Source: Cenarchaeum symbiont of Oopsacas minuta
GTDB lineage: Archaea > Thermoproteota > Nitrososphaeria > Nitrososphaerales > Nitrosopumilaceae
Length of the DNA: 35,274 bases
Assembly: GCA_029948415.1 (NCBI GenBank)
Contig: JAJIZT010000001.1
Location: 803,475-838,748, forward strand
Direction: 5' to 3'
Both the position numbers and the translations under genes were made by a program. Below, one piece after another: positions 15,983 to 23,683 of this stretch. Below the pieces are notes generated by a model. That model did not search any database. It saw nothing but the letters and a program-made list of their open reading frames with translations, and was not told the DNA's origin. Each line of letters begins with the position of its first letter. Position 1 is the first letter of the stretch.

Positions 15983-16996
15983 CTATTTTTTCCGTCCAAA
16001 ATGTAGCGGAGTAAATATGCCGTCACATTTTTCGTTAGCAAAGCACATATCATTACTTTTAATCTTTTCACATGAAGGACATGTATATTTTGTTCCACCT
16101 CCAGATTCACCAGAGAGGTTTCGTAACTGGTACATGGTAGTGCGTTCATTATAGTCTGGCGCATTTTTGAACAGTGGTGCAATCTGCTCCACACTTTGTC
16201 CCCGATTTAGTAAAAATGTTGCAAGCATAAACCTTCCAGAATGCGGTAGATTTTCACCTCTCTCCAAAATCTCTATTGCGTGTTTTATGCATGGTGGATG
16301 CTCACCACTTACTATCACGGTCTCACTTGCAAATCTTTTGGCAAGATCTATCAACTCGGTCACTGGTTTTTCAAAGCCTGATTGCATTGTAGGCATTTTT
16401 GCAGAACGTATTTTTGCTTGTATGTATGAGCTAATTTCAGTGCGTAATAGTCGTACGGTCTCGTGACGCGTAAGGTATACTCGACCTTTTGAAACACGAC
16501 GGTTTACTAGATTCCATTCACGTTCATGAAAATTTATAGCACGCGTTAGATAATCTTGAACTGGTACTGATAAATCACCGTTGATATATTCAATGTTTAC
16601 AGAAAAAAGATCTCCGATGAGGCGTTTCGCTAGTTCGAATTTGTCTGCTGGATGTATTCTCAAATCAACTCCAAGATTTTTTTCTGCCCTTCTTGCTTCT
16701 GCAAGAGCAAATCGGCGTATCAAGGTCTGCATTCCACATAGCTTTAAGAGTATAACTGCAACCAAAAACGAGAGAGTCTCAAACATCATGCGGCGTTTAT
16801 CTAACATATCTGGCAATGACTCGTACACTCCACCATCTGCTGCTGTGCGTATGCGTTTCATAGCCATATCTATAAAGATCTGTAAATCTGGATCGGTTCC
16901 AAGTTTTTCAAGTGTGATTCCAATATCTCGTATGTATGAACTAGCATCTTCTACAAAAGGATACTTTGCAATCTCTACTGGACCGAGTTTTAACAT
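15983..16996 (-). CDS. priL: DNA primase large subunit PriL with Fe-S domain
   Basis: This 337-residue regulatory subunit holds PriS and the template during primer synthesis. The C-terminal domain carries cysteines C236 (EHPPCIKHA), C306 and C309 (YTCPSC), C318 and C324. Four of these should bind the [4Fe-4S] cluster known in archaeal and eukaryotic PriL. The N-terminal part is helical, as in the family. It starts with ATG at 16994-16996; an AT-rich TATA-like stretch near 17021-17030 lies just before the NAC stop codon, so the primase operon likely has its own promoter. priS follows with one base between stop and start. Confidence 0.93.
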   Translation of the reverse strand: MLKLGPVEIAKYPFVEDASSYIRDIGITLEKLGTDPDLQIFIDMAMKRIRTAADGGVYESLPDMLDKRRMMFETLSFLVAVILLKLCGMQTLIRRFALAEARRAEKNLGVDLRIHPADKFELAKRLIGDLFSVNIEYINGDLSVPVQDYLTRAINFHEREWNLVNRRVSKGRVYLTRHETVRLLRTEISSYIQAKIRSAKMPTMQSGFEKPVTELIDLAKRFASETVIVSGEHPPCIKHAIEILERGENLPHSGRFMLATFLLNRGQSVEQIAPLFKNAPDYNERTTMYQLRNLSGESGGGTKYTCPSCEKIKSNDMCFANEKCDGIFTPLHFGRKK

Positions 16997-17032
16997 AAGT
17001 GTACAAACACGTTGCCTTAAAAATAAATTTCC

Positions 17033-17389
17033 CTAACCCGTCGTTAAAAGCAGTATTGCACGGGCGATATCTCCGTCGGATTTTGTAAGTGCATCAATTG
17101 CTTTCTCCTTGTCAACATTTGCCTGTAGACACACAAGGTCAATATCCTCATCAGAGAATATTGGAACATCTAGTTCTTTTTCCTCATAACTATCAGCTGT
17201 AATAGTAAATATTGACTTGTCTTTTGCTTTCATCTCGGTTACTTCTGGTTTTGATAATATGATCTCTTTTTTGTCGGTTCTAATCAATACTTCGTGTACG
17301 TTTGACATCTCTTGCATATCTAGACCCATCTTGTCCATCATACGTCGCATATTGCGGTTGCCTCCGCGCATCATCACAGAATGTTCCAT
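17033..17389 (-). CDS. nac: Nascent polypeptide-associated complex protein (archaeal NAC)
   Basis: The 118-residue protein binds nascent chains at the ribosome exit. A methionine- and arginine-rich start (RGGNRNMRRMMDKMG) precedes the NAC barrel at about 30-75 (VHEVLIRTDKKEIILSKPEV). A UBA domain ends the protein (DIDLVCLQANVDKEKAIDALTK...DIARAILLLT). This is the complete archaeal arrangement. It follows the PUA gene by three bases, so both are on one transcript. Confidence 0.95.
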   Translation of the reverse strand: MEHSVMMRGGNRNMRRMMDKMGLDMQEMSNVHEVLIRTDKKEIILSKPEVTEMKAKDKSIFTITADSYEEKELDVPIFSDEDIDLVCLQANVDKEKAIDALTKSDGDIARAILLLTTG

Positions 17390-17392
17390 AGT

Positions 17393-17848
17393 CTATTGTT
17401 TTAAGGTATCTCTTGTACGTACAGCCACGCCCCTCTTCATAGATTCTATGGTTTTGCACGAAAGTACAGATCTTCCAACTGCGATGACTTTATCTCCGTA
17501 CAAAACAGGTACATCTGAACCGATTTTGATGTTTTTGCCACACTTTACTACATGAGAACAAAAGACAGATCTACCTTGTTCTACAAATGGTTTTGAGTCT
17601 TTGTCGACAATTATGCAAGAATTTTCTCTGAATCGTTTACACTTTACAAACATCTGTGCCAAATTAACGGTGATTGCCAACCCGCCGTCTATTCGTAACG
17701 TACACAAAAGTTTTCTAGCAGAATAAACAGAACGTATACGGCCATTTTTCCTTGAAAATTCAAACTCTATTTTTTTTGGTAGTTGATTAGATACGCCAAC
17801 TCCAAATAAAGCATCCACTGTACGTTGTAATTTTACAAGATGATTCAA
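17393..17848 (-). CDS. PUA-domain RNA-binding protein
   Basis: The 151-residue protein ends in a PUA-type fold: IDKDS-like turns, then a segment near 105-140 (IKIGSDVPVLYGDKVIAVGRS) that matches PUA beta strands. The first 70 residues form a second small domain (KIEFEFSRKNGRIRSVYSAR, LLCTLRIDGGLAITV). PUA proteins bind structured RNA such as tRNA or rRNA; the target is unknown. In many archaea a PUA protein is encoded beside NAC, as here with three bases between them. The start is TTG at 17846-17848. Confidence 0.75.
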   Translation of the reverse strand: MNHLVKLQRTVDALFGVGVSNQLPKKIEFEFSRKNGRIRSVYSARKLLCTLRIDGGLAITVNLAQMFVKCKRFRENSCIIVDKDSKPFVEQGRSVFCSHVVKCGKNIKIGSDVPVLYGDKVIAVGRSVLSCKTIESMKRGVAVRTRDTLKQ

Positions 17849-18336
17849 TATATTTAGGAATGACTAGCTGCATATTAGTCAAGCTGTATCTAGCAGTAAA
17901 AATAATTTCAATTCAACGTTATGTCAAATCATACGATCATCTACTGTCGATGACATTGAAAAAGACGAATAAAATTTCTACTATTTGATTAGAGAAAAAT
18001 ACTAAACTATAGACATACACATAATTATAAAATGAATCAATATGTAAAAAAGATCCTAGTGTGTAGAATATCATATAATAGATCGTATGCATAATCCAAT
18101 TTTAAATTGAAAATGTTAAATTTTTAGGCATGAATTACACCATCAATTTTGAAAATTAATTCATTATGCACAAGATCTAATACAAAAAGTTTACAATAAA
18201 TTTGACTAAACCAATCATTGGTTATTTGAATAAAATCTTGGAATATTCATAATTTTGGATAGATCTCTAGCATATTATAAAAAGATAGATGGATTATATC
18301 GATAGATTAACAAGATGTATCATATATGAATAAAAT
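17849..18336. other. AT-rich intergenic region between PUA and pyrI genes
   Basis: About 490 bases separate the divergent PUA and pyrI genes. They hold the promoters of both and the fold-back repeat at 18079-18179. I see no plausible reading frame and no tRNA. The base composition is clearly more AT-rich than the genes around it. Confidence 0.7.
18079..18179 (+). repeat. Fold-back (MITE-like) repeat, copy A
   Basis: This 101-base element has imperfect terminal inverted repeats: TAGATCGTATGCATAAT at the left end and the complement of TAGATCTTGTGCATAAT at the right (15 of 17 match). Inner arms also pair: CAATTTTAAATTG-type sequence on one side with CAATTTTGAAAATT on the other. The centre contains GGCATGAATTACACCATC. 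A second copy in opposite orientation lies at 22790-22889, about 91 percent identical, with a shared core of about 53 bases. It has no coding capacity, so any mobilising enzyme would have to come from elsewhere. Confidence 0.8.
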
Positions 18337-18801
18337 ATGTCCGAGTCGGAGCTATCGGTTAGACGCATAAATGATGGAACTGTCATAGATCACATAAACG
18401 ATGGCAAAGGTCTCCAAGTATTATCTGCTCTAGGCATAGACGGTAAGGATGGTGGTCTTGTCACAATCGCATTAAACGTACCAAGTGGGAAATATAACAA
18501 AAAAGACATTATAAAGATAGAGGGCAAATTTCTAAAAAATGATGATACAAACAAGATTGCAATAATAGCATCAAAGGCCACCATCAACATAATACGTGCA
18601 TACAGGCTTGTCGAAAAACGTCGCGTCGCACTACCAAACGAGATTGGGAATATCTTTCGATGCACAAATCCAGACTGTGTGACAAACAGTACTGAATCCA
18701 TTGATACTATAATGGATGTTGTAGAAAAACGAGGTCCTGTGCTAAAATGTAGATATTGTAGCAGAATACTAGATGTAAATCGATTAGATTATGACCAATA
18801 G
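18337..18801 (+). CDS. pyrI: Aspartate carbamoyltransferase regulatory subunit PyrI
   Basis: The 154-residue protein is the nucleotide-binding regulatory chain of aspartate transcarbamoylase, which makes carbamoyl-aspartate for pyrimidines. The N-terminal allosteric domain opens with VRRINDGTVIDHINDGKG, the usual CTP/ATP-binding start. The C-terminal zinc domain has four cysteines in RCTNPDCVTN and LKCRYCSRI that join it to the catalytic chain. Length is normal. The catalytic gene pyrB, which usually lies directly upstream, is absent; the gap instead carries the fold-back repeat. Confidence 0.96.
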   Translation: MSESELSVRRINDGTVIDHINDGKGLQVLSALGIDGKDGGLVTIALNVPSGKYNKKDIIKIEGKFLKNDDTNKIAIIASKATINIIRAYRLVEKRRVALPNEIGNIFRCTNPDCVTNSTESIDTIMDVVEKRGPVLKCRYCSRILDVNRLDYDQ

Positions 18802-18855
18802 ACTCTCTACTTGTACACCAAATAGCTTTAATGTGGCACATTAGATACTAGTCGT

Positions 18856-19473
18856 ATGTCAATAAAGAATGTAAAAACATCGGTAAAAACAATAGCAAGA
18901 TCGCTTGAATCTAGTAGAGATGATAGAGTATATCTGATAAAACACACCCGTGATGCAATATCTTTATGCAGTCAGTCCATTATCGCAGTACATGGTCAGG
19001 ATTTACCATCTGCAAAGAAAAAAGTGATCGAGGCCAAATGCCTTATTAAAAAATTTAGACCAAAGGCTGTAGGCATACTAGCAAAGTATCTATCAATGCC
19101 AGAGCAAGAATATACAGAAGCTATGGCAATAATTGCAATTGCGGAAAAAAAACAGATACCTTCGCATAAGAGCCTCACAGTTTCAGGCGATTCATACGTG
19201 TTGGGTCTACTAGACTGCATCGGGGAGATGAAAAGAATGATGCTTGATATGACAAGGCGAGGAAATCTAAAAGACGCAGAGATCGTCTTTGGTACGATGG
19301 AAGATCTCTTTGCTCAACTGTATCCATTTGCAGCACTTGACAAAGTAGTCAAAGAGGCTCGAAGAAAGCTAGATGTTAATCGTATGATCTTGGAGAGCTC
19401 TCGTACTGTCATAACAGAAGAGATACGTCGTGCCGAATTTGTAAAAGCACTAAAAGAGAAATCTCTCAAATGA
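18856..19473 (+). CDS. Translin family RNA/DNA-binding protein
   Basis: The 205-residue, almost wholly helical protein resembles archaeal translin-family members: the N-terminal helix contains DDRVYLIKHTRDAISLCSQSI. The central stretch SVSGDSYVLGLLDCIGEMKR-like sequence (residues 112-131) matches the translin helix that packs around the dimer interface, and RREFVKAL-like sequence ends the protein. In eukaryotes translin and TRAX form the C3PO ribonuclease; archaeal homologues form similar octamers. Whether this copy has nuclease acids is not clear to me. It follows pyrI by 54 bases on the same strand and is followed by antisense tRNA-Leu. Confidence 0.8.
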   Translation: MSIKNVKTSVKTIARSLESSRDDRVYLIKHTRDAISLCSQSIIAVHGQDLPSAKKKVIEAKCLIKKFRPKAVGILAKYLSMPEQEYTEAMAIIAIAEKKQIPSHKSLTVSGDSYVLGLLDCIGEMKRMMLDMTRRGNLKDAEIVFGTMEDLFAQLYPFAALDKVVKEARRKLDVNRMILESSRTVITEEIRRAEFVKALKEKSLK

Positions 19474-19480
19474 CATCTTA

Positions 19481-19565
19481 TGCGGGCGATGGGATTCGAA
19501 CCCACGAACTCCTAAGAGACTAGCCCCTCAAGCTAGCGCCTTTGGCCAGGCTGGGCTACACCCGC
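19481..19565 (-). tRNA. tRNA-Leu (anticodon GAG)
   Basis: The minus strand folds as an 85-base class II tRNA. Acceptor GCGGGTG pairs with CGCCCGC including one G-U pair; the discriminator is A. The anticodon stem CTAGC/GCTAG encloses TTGAGGG, giving anticodon GAG. A long variable arm (TCTCTTAGGAG region) is typical of tRNA-Leu, and the T loop is TTCGAAT. CCA is not encoded; no intron is seen. Confidence 0.96.
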
Positions 19566-19584
19566 ACACATATTCCGTGCAGGG

Positions 19585-19594
19585 TTTTTATAAT
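19585..19594. promoter_or_regulatory. TATA-like box shared by tRNA-Leu and rpoN
   Basis: TTTTTATAAT stands 20 bases before the rpoN ATG on the plus strand. Read as ATTATAAAAA it stands 19 bases before the tRNA-Leu 5' end on the minus strand. The whole gap is 49 bases and I see no second box, so one element probably serves both. Confidence 0.5.
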
Positions 19595-19614
19595 CCTTGG
19601 TCATTGTTTTGATC

Positions 19615-19851
19615 ATGCTTATTCCAGTAAGATGTTTTACATGTGGTACACTCATAGCAGACAAGGATGCACCATATCAAAGTAGGATCAAAGCTGGAGA
19701 GGATCCAAAGATAGTGTTGGATAGTCTTGGTGTGAAAAGGTATTGTTGTAGGCGTATGCTTATGACAAGTGTGAGTACAATCAAGCAGATCATTCCTTTT
19801 TATGAAGCAACATACAAAAGAAGTAGAGAAGTTCAAGAAGAGTTAGAATAA
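19615..19851 (+). CDS. rpoN: DNA-directed RNA polymerase subunit N (Rpb10 homologue)
   Basis: The small polymerase subunit has the family zinc-binding pattern: [11 protein letters not shown] at the start and RYCCRRM near residues 41-47. It helps assemble the Rpo3/Rpo11 platform of archaeal RNA polymerase. An open extension upstream to 19597 exists, but [11 protein letters not shown] is the universal N-terminus, so ATG 19615 is the start, giving 78 residues. The enolase gene starts one base after its stop. The order rpoN-eno-rps2-mvk is a widely conserved archaeal cluster. Confidence 0.96.
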   Translation: MLIPVRCFTCGTLIADKDAPYQSRIKAGEDPKIVLDSLGVKRYCCRRMLMTSVSTIKQIIPFYEATYKRSREVQEELE

Positions 19852-19852
19852 C

Positions 19853-21085
19853 TTGCCAAATATCACGTCGATCTTTGGTCGTACCGTATACAATAGTAGA
19901 GGTTCAAAGACCATAGAAGTCGACGTTACCGTGCAGGGTGGATATGTTGGCAGAGTTTGTGCCCCATCTGGAGCAAGTGTCGGTAAATACGAAGCAATGG
20001 AATTTCCAAAAGGAGGTCCAGAAAAGTGTGTACAGTTGCTAATGGAAAATATCTCAAAGTTTTCCAACACGGATGCATCCAACGCAGAGAGTGTATACAT
20101 GGCGTTACGTTCTATAGATTCAAGTCATGATTATTCTAAACTCGGTGGAGCTACCGCATTTGCAATCTCTATTGCCGCAGCCAAAGCTGCAGCAAAGGAA
20201 CGCAAAGTACCATTGTTTGCATTTTTATCTGATAGCGATGATCTTCGTTTTCCATACCCTCTAGGAAATATACTTGGAGGTGGTGCACATGCTGGACCTG
20301 GCACTCCTGATATCCAAGAGATACTAGTATGCGCCATAGGGGCAAAGACGGTACGAGAGGCAATAGACACAAACTTTGCCGTACACAAAGAGCTTGGTAA
20401 TTTGTTAAAGAGTTCTGATGCAGATTTTACAAACGGCAGAGGAGATGAAGGAGGTTGGGCACCAAAGATGAACAATCAAACGGCTTTGGAAATTTCTGCA
20501 AAAGCATGTGAAAATCTTGGATACACTCTAGGCAAGGAAGTCTCACTTGGAGTAGACTTTGCATCTTCTACCCAATGGAACGGAGAAAAATATGCATACA
20601 AACGTGCAGGATTTGAAAATGACTCTGGTCAGCAGATAGACTTTGTCTCAGATATTATAGAAAAGTTCAAGCTTGTATATGCCGAAGATGCTGTCCACGA
20701 AGAAGCGTTCTCAGATATGGCAGAGATTACTGCAAAGTTTCCTAGAGTGATGATCACAGGAGACGATCTTATTGTTACAAACAAGGAAATTTTAGATAAA
20801 GCTATCTCAATAAATGCATGCAATGCAGCAATTTTAAAAGTAAATCAAGCAGGCTCCTTGTACGATGCTCTAGAATTTGCCACACTTGCAAGGACTAGCA
20901 ACACATCCATCATAACCTCGCATAGATCCGGAGAGTCCTCTGACTCGCATATATCTCATATTGGCGTTGCAACAGGCTCAAAGATGCTCAAAATTGGCAT
21001 CATAGGTGGGGAGAGGGTGGCAAAACTAAACGAACTAGTTCGTATGGCAGAGCATGATTTAATACATGGCATGGCAGAATTGTAG
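19853..21085 (+). CDS. eno: Enolase
   Basis: This 410-residue enzyme interconverts 2-phosphoglycerate and phosphoenolpyruvate in central carbon metabolism. Active-site regions are in place: GRGDEGGWAP (E199), the metal ligands D235 and E278/D279 (YAEDAVHEE), ITGDDL (D304), catalytic K329 in ILKVNQAGS, and SHRSGES at 356-362. EDAVHEE replaces the more usual EDPFHEED, a mild variation. The start is TTG, one base after the rpoN stop; PNITSIFGRTVYNSRGS is the normal enolase N-terminus. It is probably co-transcribed with rpoN and rps2. Confidence 0.96.
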   Translation: MPNITSIFGRTVYNSRGSKTIEVDVTVQGGYVGRVCAPSGASVGKYEAMEFPKGGPEKCVQLLMENISKFSNTDASNAESVYMALRSIDSSHDYSKLGGATAFAISIAAAKAAAKERKVPLFAFLSDSDDLRFPYPLGNILGGGAHAGPGTPDIQEILVCAIGAKTVREAIDTNFAVHKELGNLLKSSDADFTNGRGDEGGWAPKMNNQTALEISAKACENLGYTLGKEVSLGVDFASSTQWNGEKYAYKRAGFENDSGQQIDFVSDIIEKFKLVYAEDAVHEEAFSDMAEITAKFPRVMITGDDLIVTNKEILDKAISINACNAAILKVNQAGSLYDALEFATLARTSNTSIITSHRSGESSDSHISHIGVATGSKMLKIGIIGGERVAKLNELVRMAEHDLIHGMAEL

Positions 21086-21092
21086 AAATCGT

Positions 21093-21716
21093 ATGATACA
21101 ACAAGCTGACTCATTAGACATAAACAAGATGATTCTTACCACTGGAATACGCGTCGGTACTCAAGTTCGTACCAAGTTTATGAGACAATTTACCTCAAAG
21201 ACTAGCGATGATGGTCTGTATAGAATCAACCTAGATTTAACTATGGCAAGGATTATGACAGCGGCCAAATTTATCCAGCGCATCGGAATCAGTAATCTTA
21301 TTGTGTACTCGGGAAGAGAACACGCAAATACATCAGTTGAAAAATTCTGTGATGTAACTGGAGCTACAAAGATGACTGGTAGATTTATGCCTGGAACGCT
21401 GACAAACCCATCATTACCATACTATATCGAACCAAAGATTCTCTTTGTATCTGATCCACAAGTAGACGTACAGGCAATAACAGAAGCTACAAACGCAGGA
21501 ATTCCAGTAATTAGTATATCCAACACAGATAACGTTACATCCAATGTTGATTTGATAATTCCTGCAAACAACAGAGGTAGAAAAGCACTTGCCACAGCAT
21601 ATTGGCTTCTAGCACGTCAGATACTAATTGAAAAAGGAGACATTGGTTCAAACGACATGATGGAATTAGGCATTGATGACTTTGAAACAAAATTGAGTGA
21701 AGGCGTTACAGAATAA
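21093..21716 (+). CDS. rps2: 30S ribosomal protein S2 (uS2)
   Basis: The 207-residue protein has the archaeal/eukaryotic uS2 pattern: HTGRYGT-equivalent LTTGIRVGTQVRT near the start, GRFMPGTLTNP around 110-120, PKILFVSDPQVD, and the C-terminal NTDNVTSNVDLIIPANNRGRKA. It sits at the neck of the small subunit. The frame extends nine codons upstream into eno, but ATG 21093, seven bases after the eno stop, gives the usual N-terminus. Archaeal S2 next to eno is the expected order. Confidence 0.95.
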   Translation: MIQQADSLDINKMILTTGIRVGTQVRTKFMRQFTSKTSDDGLYRINLDLTMARIMTAAKFIQRIGISNLIVYSGREHANTSVEKFCDVTGATKMTGRFMPGTLTNPSLPYYIEPKILFVSDPQVDVQAITEATNAGIPVISISNTDNVTSNVDLIIPANNRGRKALATAYWLLARQILIEKGDIGSNDMMELGIDDFETKLSEGVTE

Positions 21717-21727
21717 CAACGGTCTAA

Positions 21728-21735
21728 TTTTTATA
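21728..21735 (+). promoter_or_regulatory. TATA-like box before the mevalonate kinase gene
   Basis: TTTTTATA ends 23 bases before the TTG start at 21759. It lies just 11 bases after the rps2 stop and suggests that mvk is transcribed separately, without a leader. Confidence 0.45.
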
Positions 21736-21758
21736 CATGATTTAAATTTACTAAATAA

Positions 21759-22703
21759 TTGACATCCACTGCAGTTGCTCCAGCAAAAGTGATACTCTTT
21801 GGGGAGCATTTTGTAGTGCATGGAACTAGTGCAGTACTTTGTGCTATCGATATGCTAGTACAAGTTGCAGTCACATCTCTAGAGGATGATATACTACAGA
21901 TAGAATCCAAAGTTGGATCGTGTAAAACAATGATCTCAAATGGTAAAGTTACAGATACACTTGGCCCACTTGCATATATTGCAAGAAAGATATCAAAGAA
22001 ATCTGGTCACAGTGGTGGCATGCATATTATAGTAAACTCTCATATCCCTTCTGGAGCTGGCCTTGGATCATCTTCAGCATGTTGTGTTGCAGCTACATGT
22101 GCTACAATTGGACTATTTTCAGAATGTACAAAAGAAGACATTGTAGAGATTGCTCTACAGGCTGAAAGAACTATGTTTGTCAATGCATCTGGTGCTGATA
22201 GTGCAGCAAGTGCATATGGTGGAGTTTTGTGTTTTAACATAGAGTCTGGTTTTAAAAAACTTCGTTCTTCGGCGAATCTTAGTCTTTTAGTGGCAAATTC
22301 TGGAATACAGAGGAGTACAGACAATGTGGTATCGGGCGTTGGAGAATTTCGTGCCAACAATGTCGACAGATTTGAAAAACTCTGTCAGAATGAATCTAAA
22401 CTGATCTCAAAGGCAATCCCAGCCGTCATGGAAGGAGATTTGGAAAAGATTGGAGAATATTTCGGTGAAAACCAGTCATATTTGGAGGAGATCGGAGTCT
22501 CAAATAATACGCTTGATAAGATGATCAAGATTACCGACGAATATGGATACGGCTCCAAGATAACAGGAGCTGGAGGTGGAGGTTGTATAATATCGGCAGT
22601 ACCGATAGAGAAGCAAAAAGAGGCAATCGAGGCACTCACAGATGCAGGATATGTATCACATACGGTAAATATTGATCATTTTGGAGCACGTATGATACAT
22701 TGA
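21759..22703 (+). CDS. mvk: Mevalonate kinase (GHMP family)
   Basis: The 314-residue enzyme phosphorylates mevalonate, the first kinase step towards isopentenyl units for archaeal lipids. GHMP motif 1 is APAKVILFGEHFVVHG at 7-22, the phosphate-binding loop is PSGAGLGSSSA at about 97-107, a likely catalytic Asp lies in NASGADSAASA, and motif 3 is KITGAGGGGCIISAV near residue 268-282. Length is normal. The start is TTG, supported by the TATA box at 21728-21735. The following accessory pocket separates it from ipk, which in many archaea follows directly. Confidence 0.95.
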   Translation: MTSTAVAPAKVILFGEHFVVHGTSAVLCAIDMLVQVAVTSLEDDILQIESKVGSCKTMISNGKVTDTLGPLAYIARKISKKSGHSGGMHIIVNSHIPSGAGLGSSSACCVAATCATIGLFSECTKEDIVEIALQAERTMFVNASGADSAASAYGGVLCFNIESGFKKLRSSANLSLLVANSGIQRSTDNVVSGVGEFRANNVDRFEKLCQNESKLISKAIPAVMEGDLEKIGEYFGENQSYLEEIGVSNNTLDKMIKITDEYGYGSKITGAGGGGCIISAVPIEKQKEAIEALTDAGYVSHTVNIDHFGARMIH

Positions 22704-22789
22704 ATCTAATCTTTGATACAATATGAAATGATTGATTATGGGCATCAGCAAAGATCATTAATCAAAGTTCGTCAATATCTTTTATAAAA

Positions 22790-22889
22790 TAGACCTTTAC
22801 ATAATGAATTAATTTTTAAAATTGATGGTGTAATTCATGCCTAAAAATTTAACATTTTCAATTTAAAATTTGATTGTGCACAAGGTCTA
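22790..22889 (-). repeat. Fold-back (MITE-like) repeat, copy B
   Basis: This 100-base element is the inverted second copy of the repeat at 18079-18179. Read on the minus strand it begins TAGACCTTGTGCACAAT and ends with the complement of TAGACCTTTACATAAT. Most differences from copy A fall in the terminal repeats, and several occur on both arms of the hairpin, so pairing tends to be kept. It lies between mvk and a broken unknown gene. No target duplication is clear; both copies are preceded by ATAA. Confidence 0.8.
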
Positions 22890-22942
22890 TTATGTTATAA
22901 TACGAGTTAAACATAATACAAGGTTATGACATAGTAAATATA

Positions 22943-23565
22943 ATGTTTAAAAATAAAACCGAATTTAAATTTTTATGTGTAAACCATCACGTATGTGAAG
23001 AGGTTAAAAAAACACTACAAAGTATGGGATTTGAGGATTTTGAAAATCTTGAAGAAACATCCTCATCTTATGACATTCGAGCAAAAAATAATATTTGTGG
23101 GAGGGAAAATATTGACAAAATTGCCAAAAAAATATTCCAAGAGACAAAAAACAAAGTCGGCTCGATTCAAATTTTGGAAAAAACATGAGAAAGAATTACC
23201 TGCAAATACTCGATTACATTTATCGCTTAAAGGTAAATCATTAGATGTGGAATTGTAAAATCATATCGAAAGAATTGAAACTAACAATTGATCTTCGTAC
23301 CAAAGCTAAAATAAATATTACTCACATGTACCATGGATATCGTTGGGACATCTATGCCGATAGTAGATTTAAACGAAAATTATCCAAATTTCAAGAAAAA
23401 AGACCAGATTTAGATACTCATTCTGACGATCTAGAATTACCAAAGACATGGTGGTCAAGACGGAAATATGAAATTATAATAGGGAGCATATTAACGATTA
23501 TTACTAATCATAATACAATATTGACATATTTGAATGATGTAATTTCACAGTATTTGAATTCATAA
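22943..23565 (+). pseudogene. Unknown gene, probably broken by two single-base frameshifts
   Basis: Three short frames follow one another on the plus strand. The first (22943-23188) gives 81 residues; its frame ends at a six-A run near 23177-23182. The next frame then reads on as HEKELPANTRLHLSLKGKSLDVEL and stops at 23258. The third (to 23565) resumes with KIISKELKLTIDLRTKAKI and ends in a hydrophobic helix (YEIIIGSILTIIT) near the C-terminus. Removing one base at each junction would yield one protein of about 206 residues. The joined sequence reads smoothly, but I recognise no family. It may be a decayed accessory gene, two real small genes, or a sequencing error in homopolymers. A TATA-like stretch lies about 27-35 bases before 22943. 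Confidence 0.5.
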
Positions 23566-23649
23566 AAACCCCCAACTTTACAATCAAGAAAAGATCGTGA
23601 TTTACCAAAAAATATGATCTCAATAACGCAACAGAACCGTGTATTGTAG

Positions 23650-23659
23650 TATTTTTATC
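23650..23659 (+). promoter_or_regulatory. TATA-like box before the isopentenyl phosphate kinase gene
   Basis: TATTTTTATC lies 24 bases before ATG 23684. It falls inside an upstream open extension of the frame and so supports the internal start of the kinase. Confidence 0.45.
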
Positions 23660-23683
23660 TACCGAGTTTGTAGCATATTCAAG

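Noticed and set aside
15982-16194. N-terminal extension of the PriS frame
   Set aside because: It overlaps priL in another frame and has no primase-like sequence; the ATG at 15981 follows the priL stop directly.
18079-22889. Composite transposon bounded by the two fold-back repeats
   Set aside because: No transposase lies between them and the content is core genes in a conserved archaeal order, so it was not brought in as a unit.
22995-23258. An 87-residue lysine-rich frame as an independent gene
   Set aside because: Its first two thirds are a shadow of the more natural frame from 22943; only its last part looks like protein and fits the broken-gene model.
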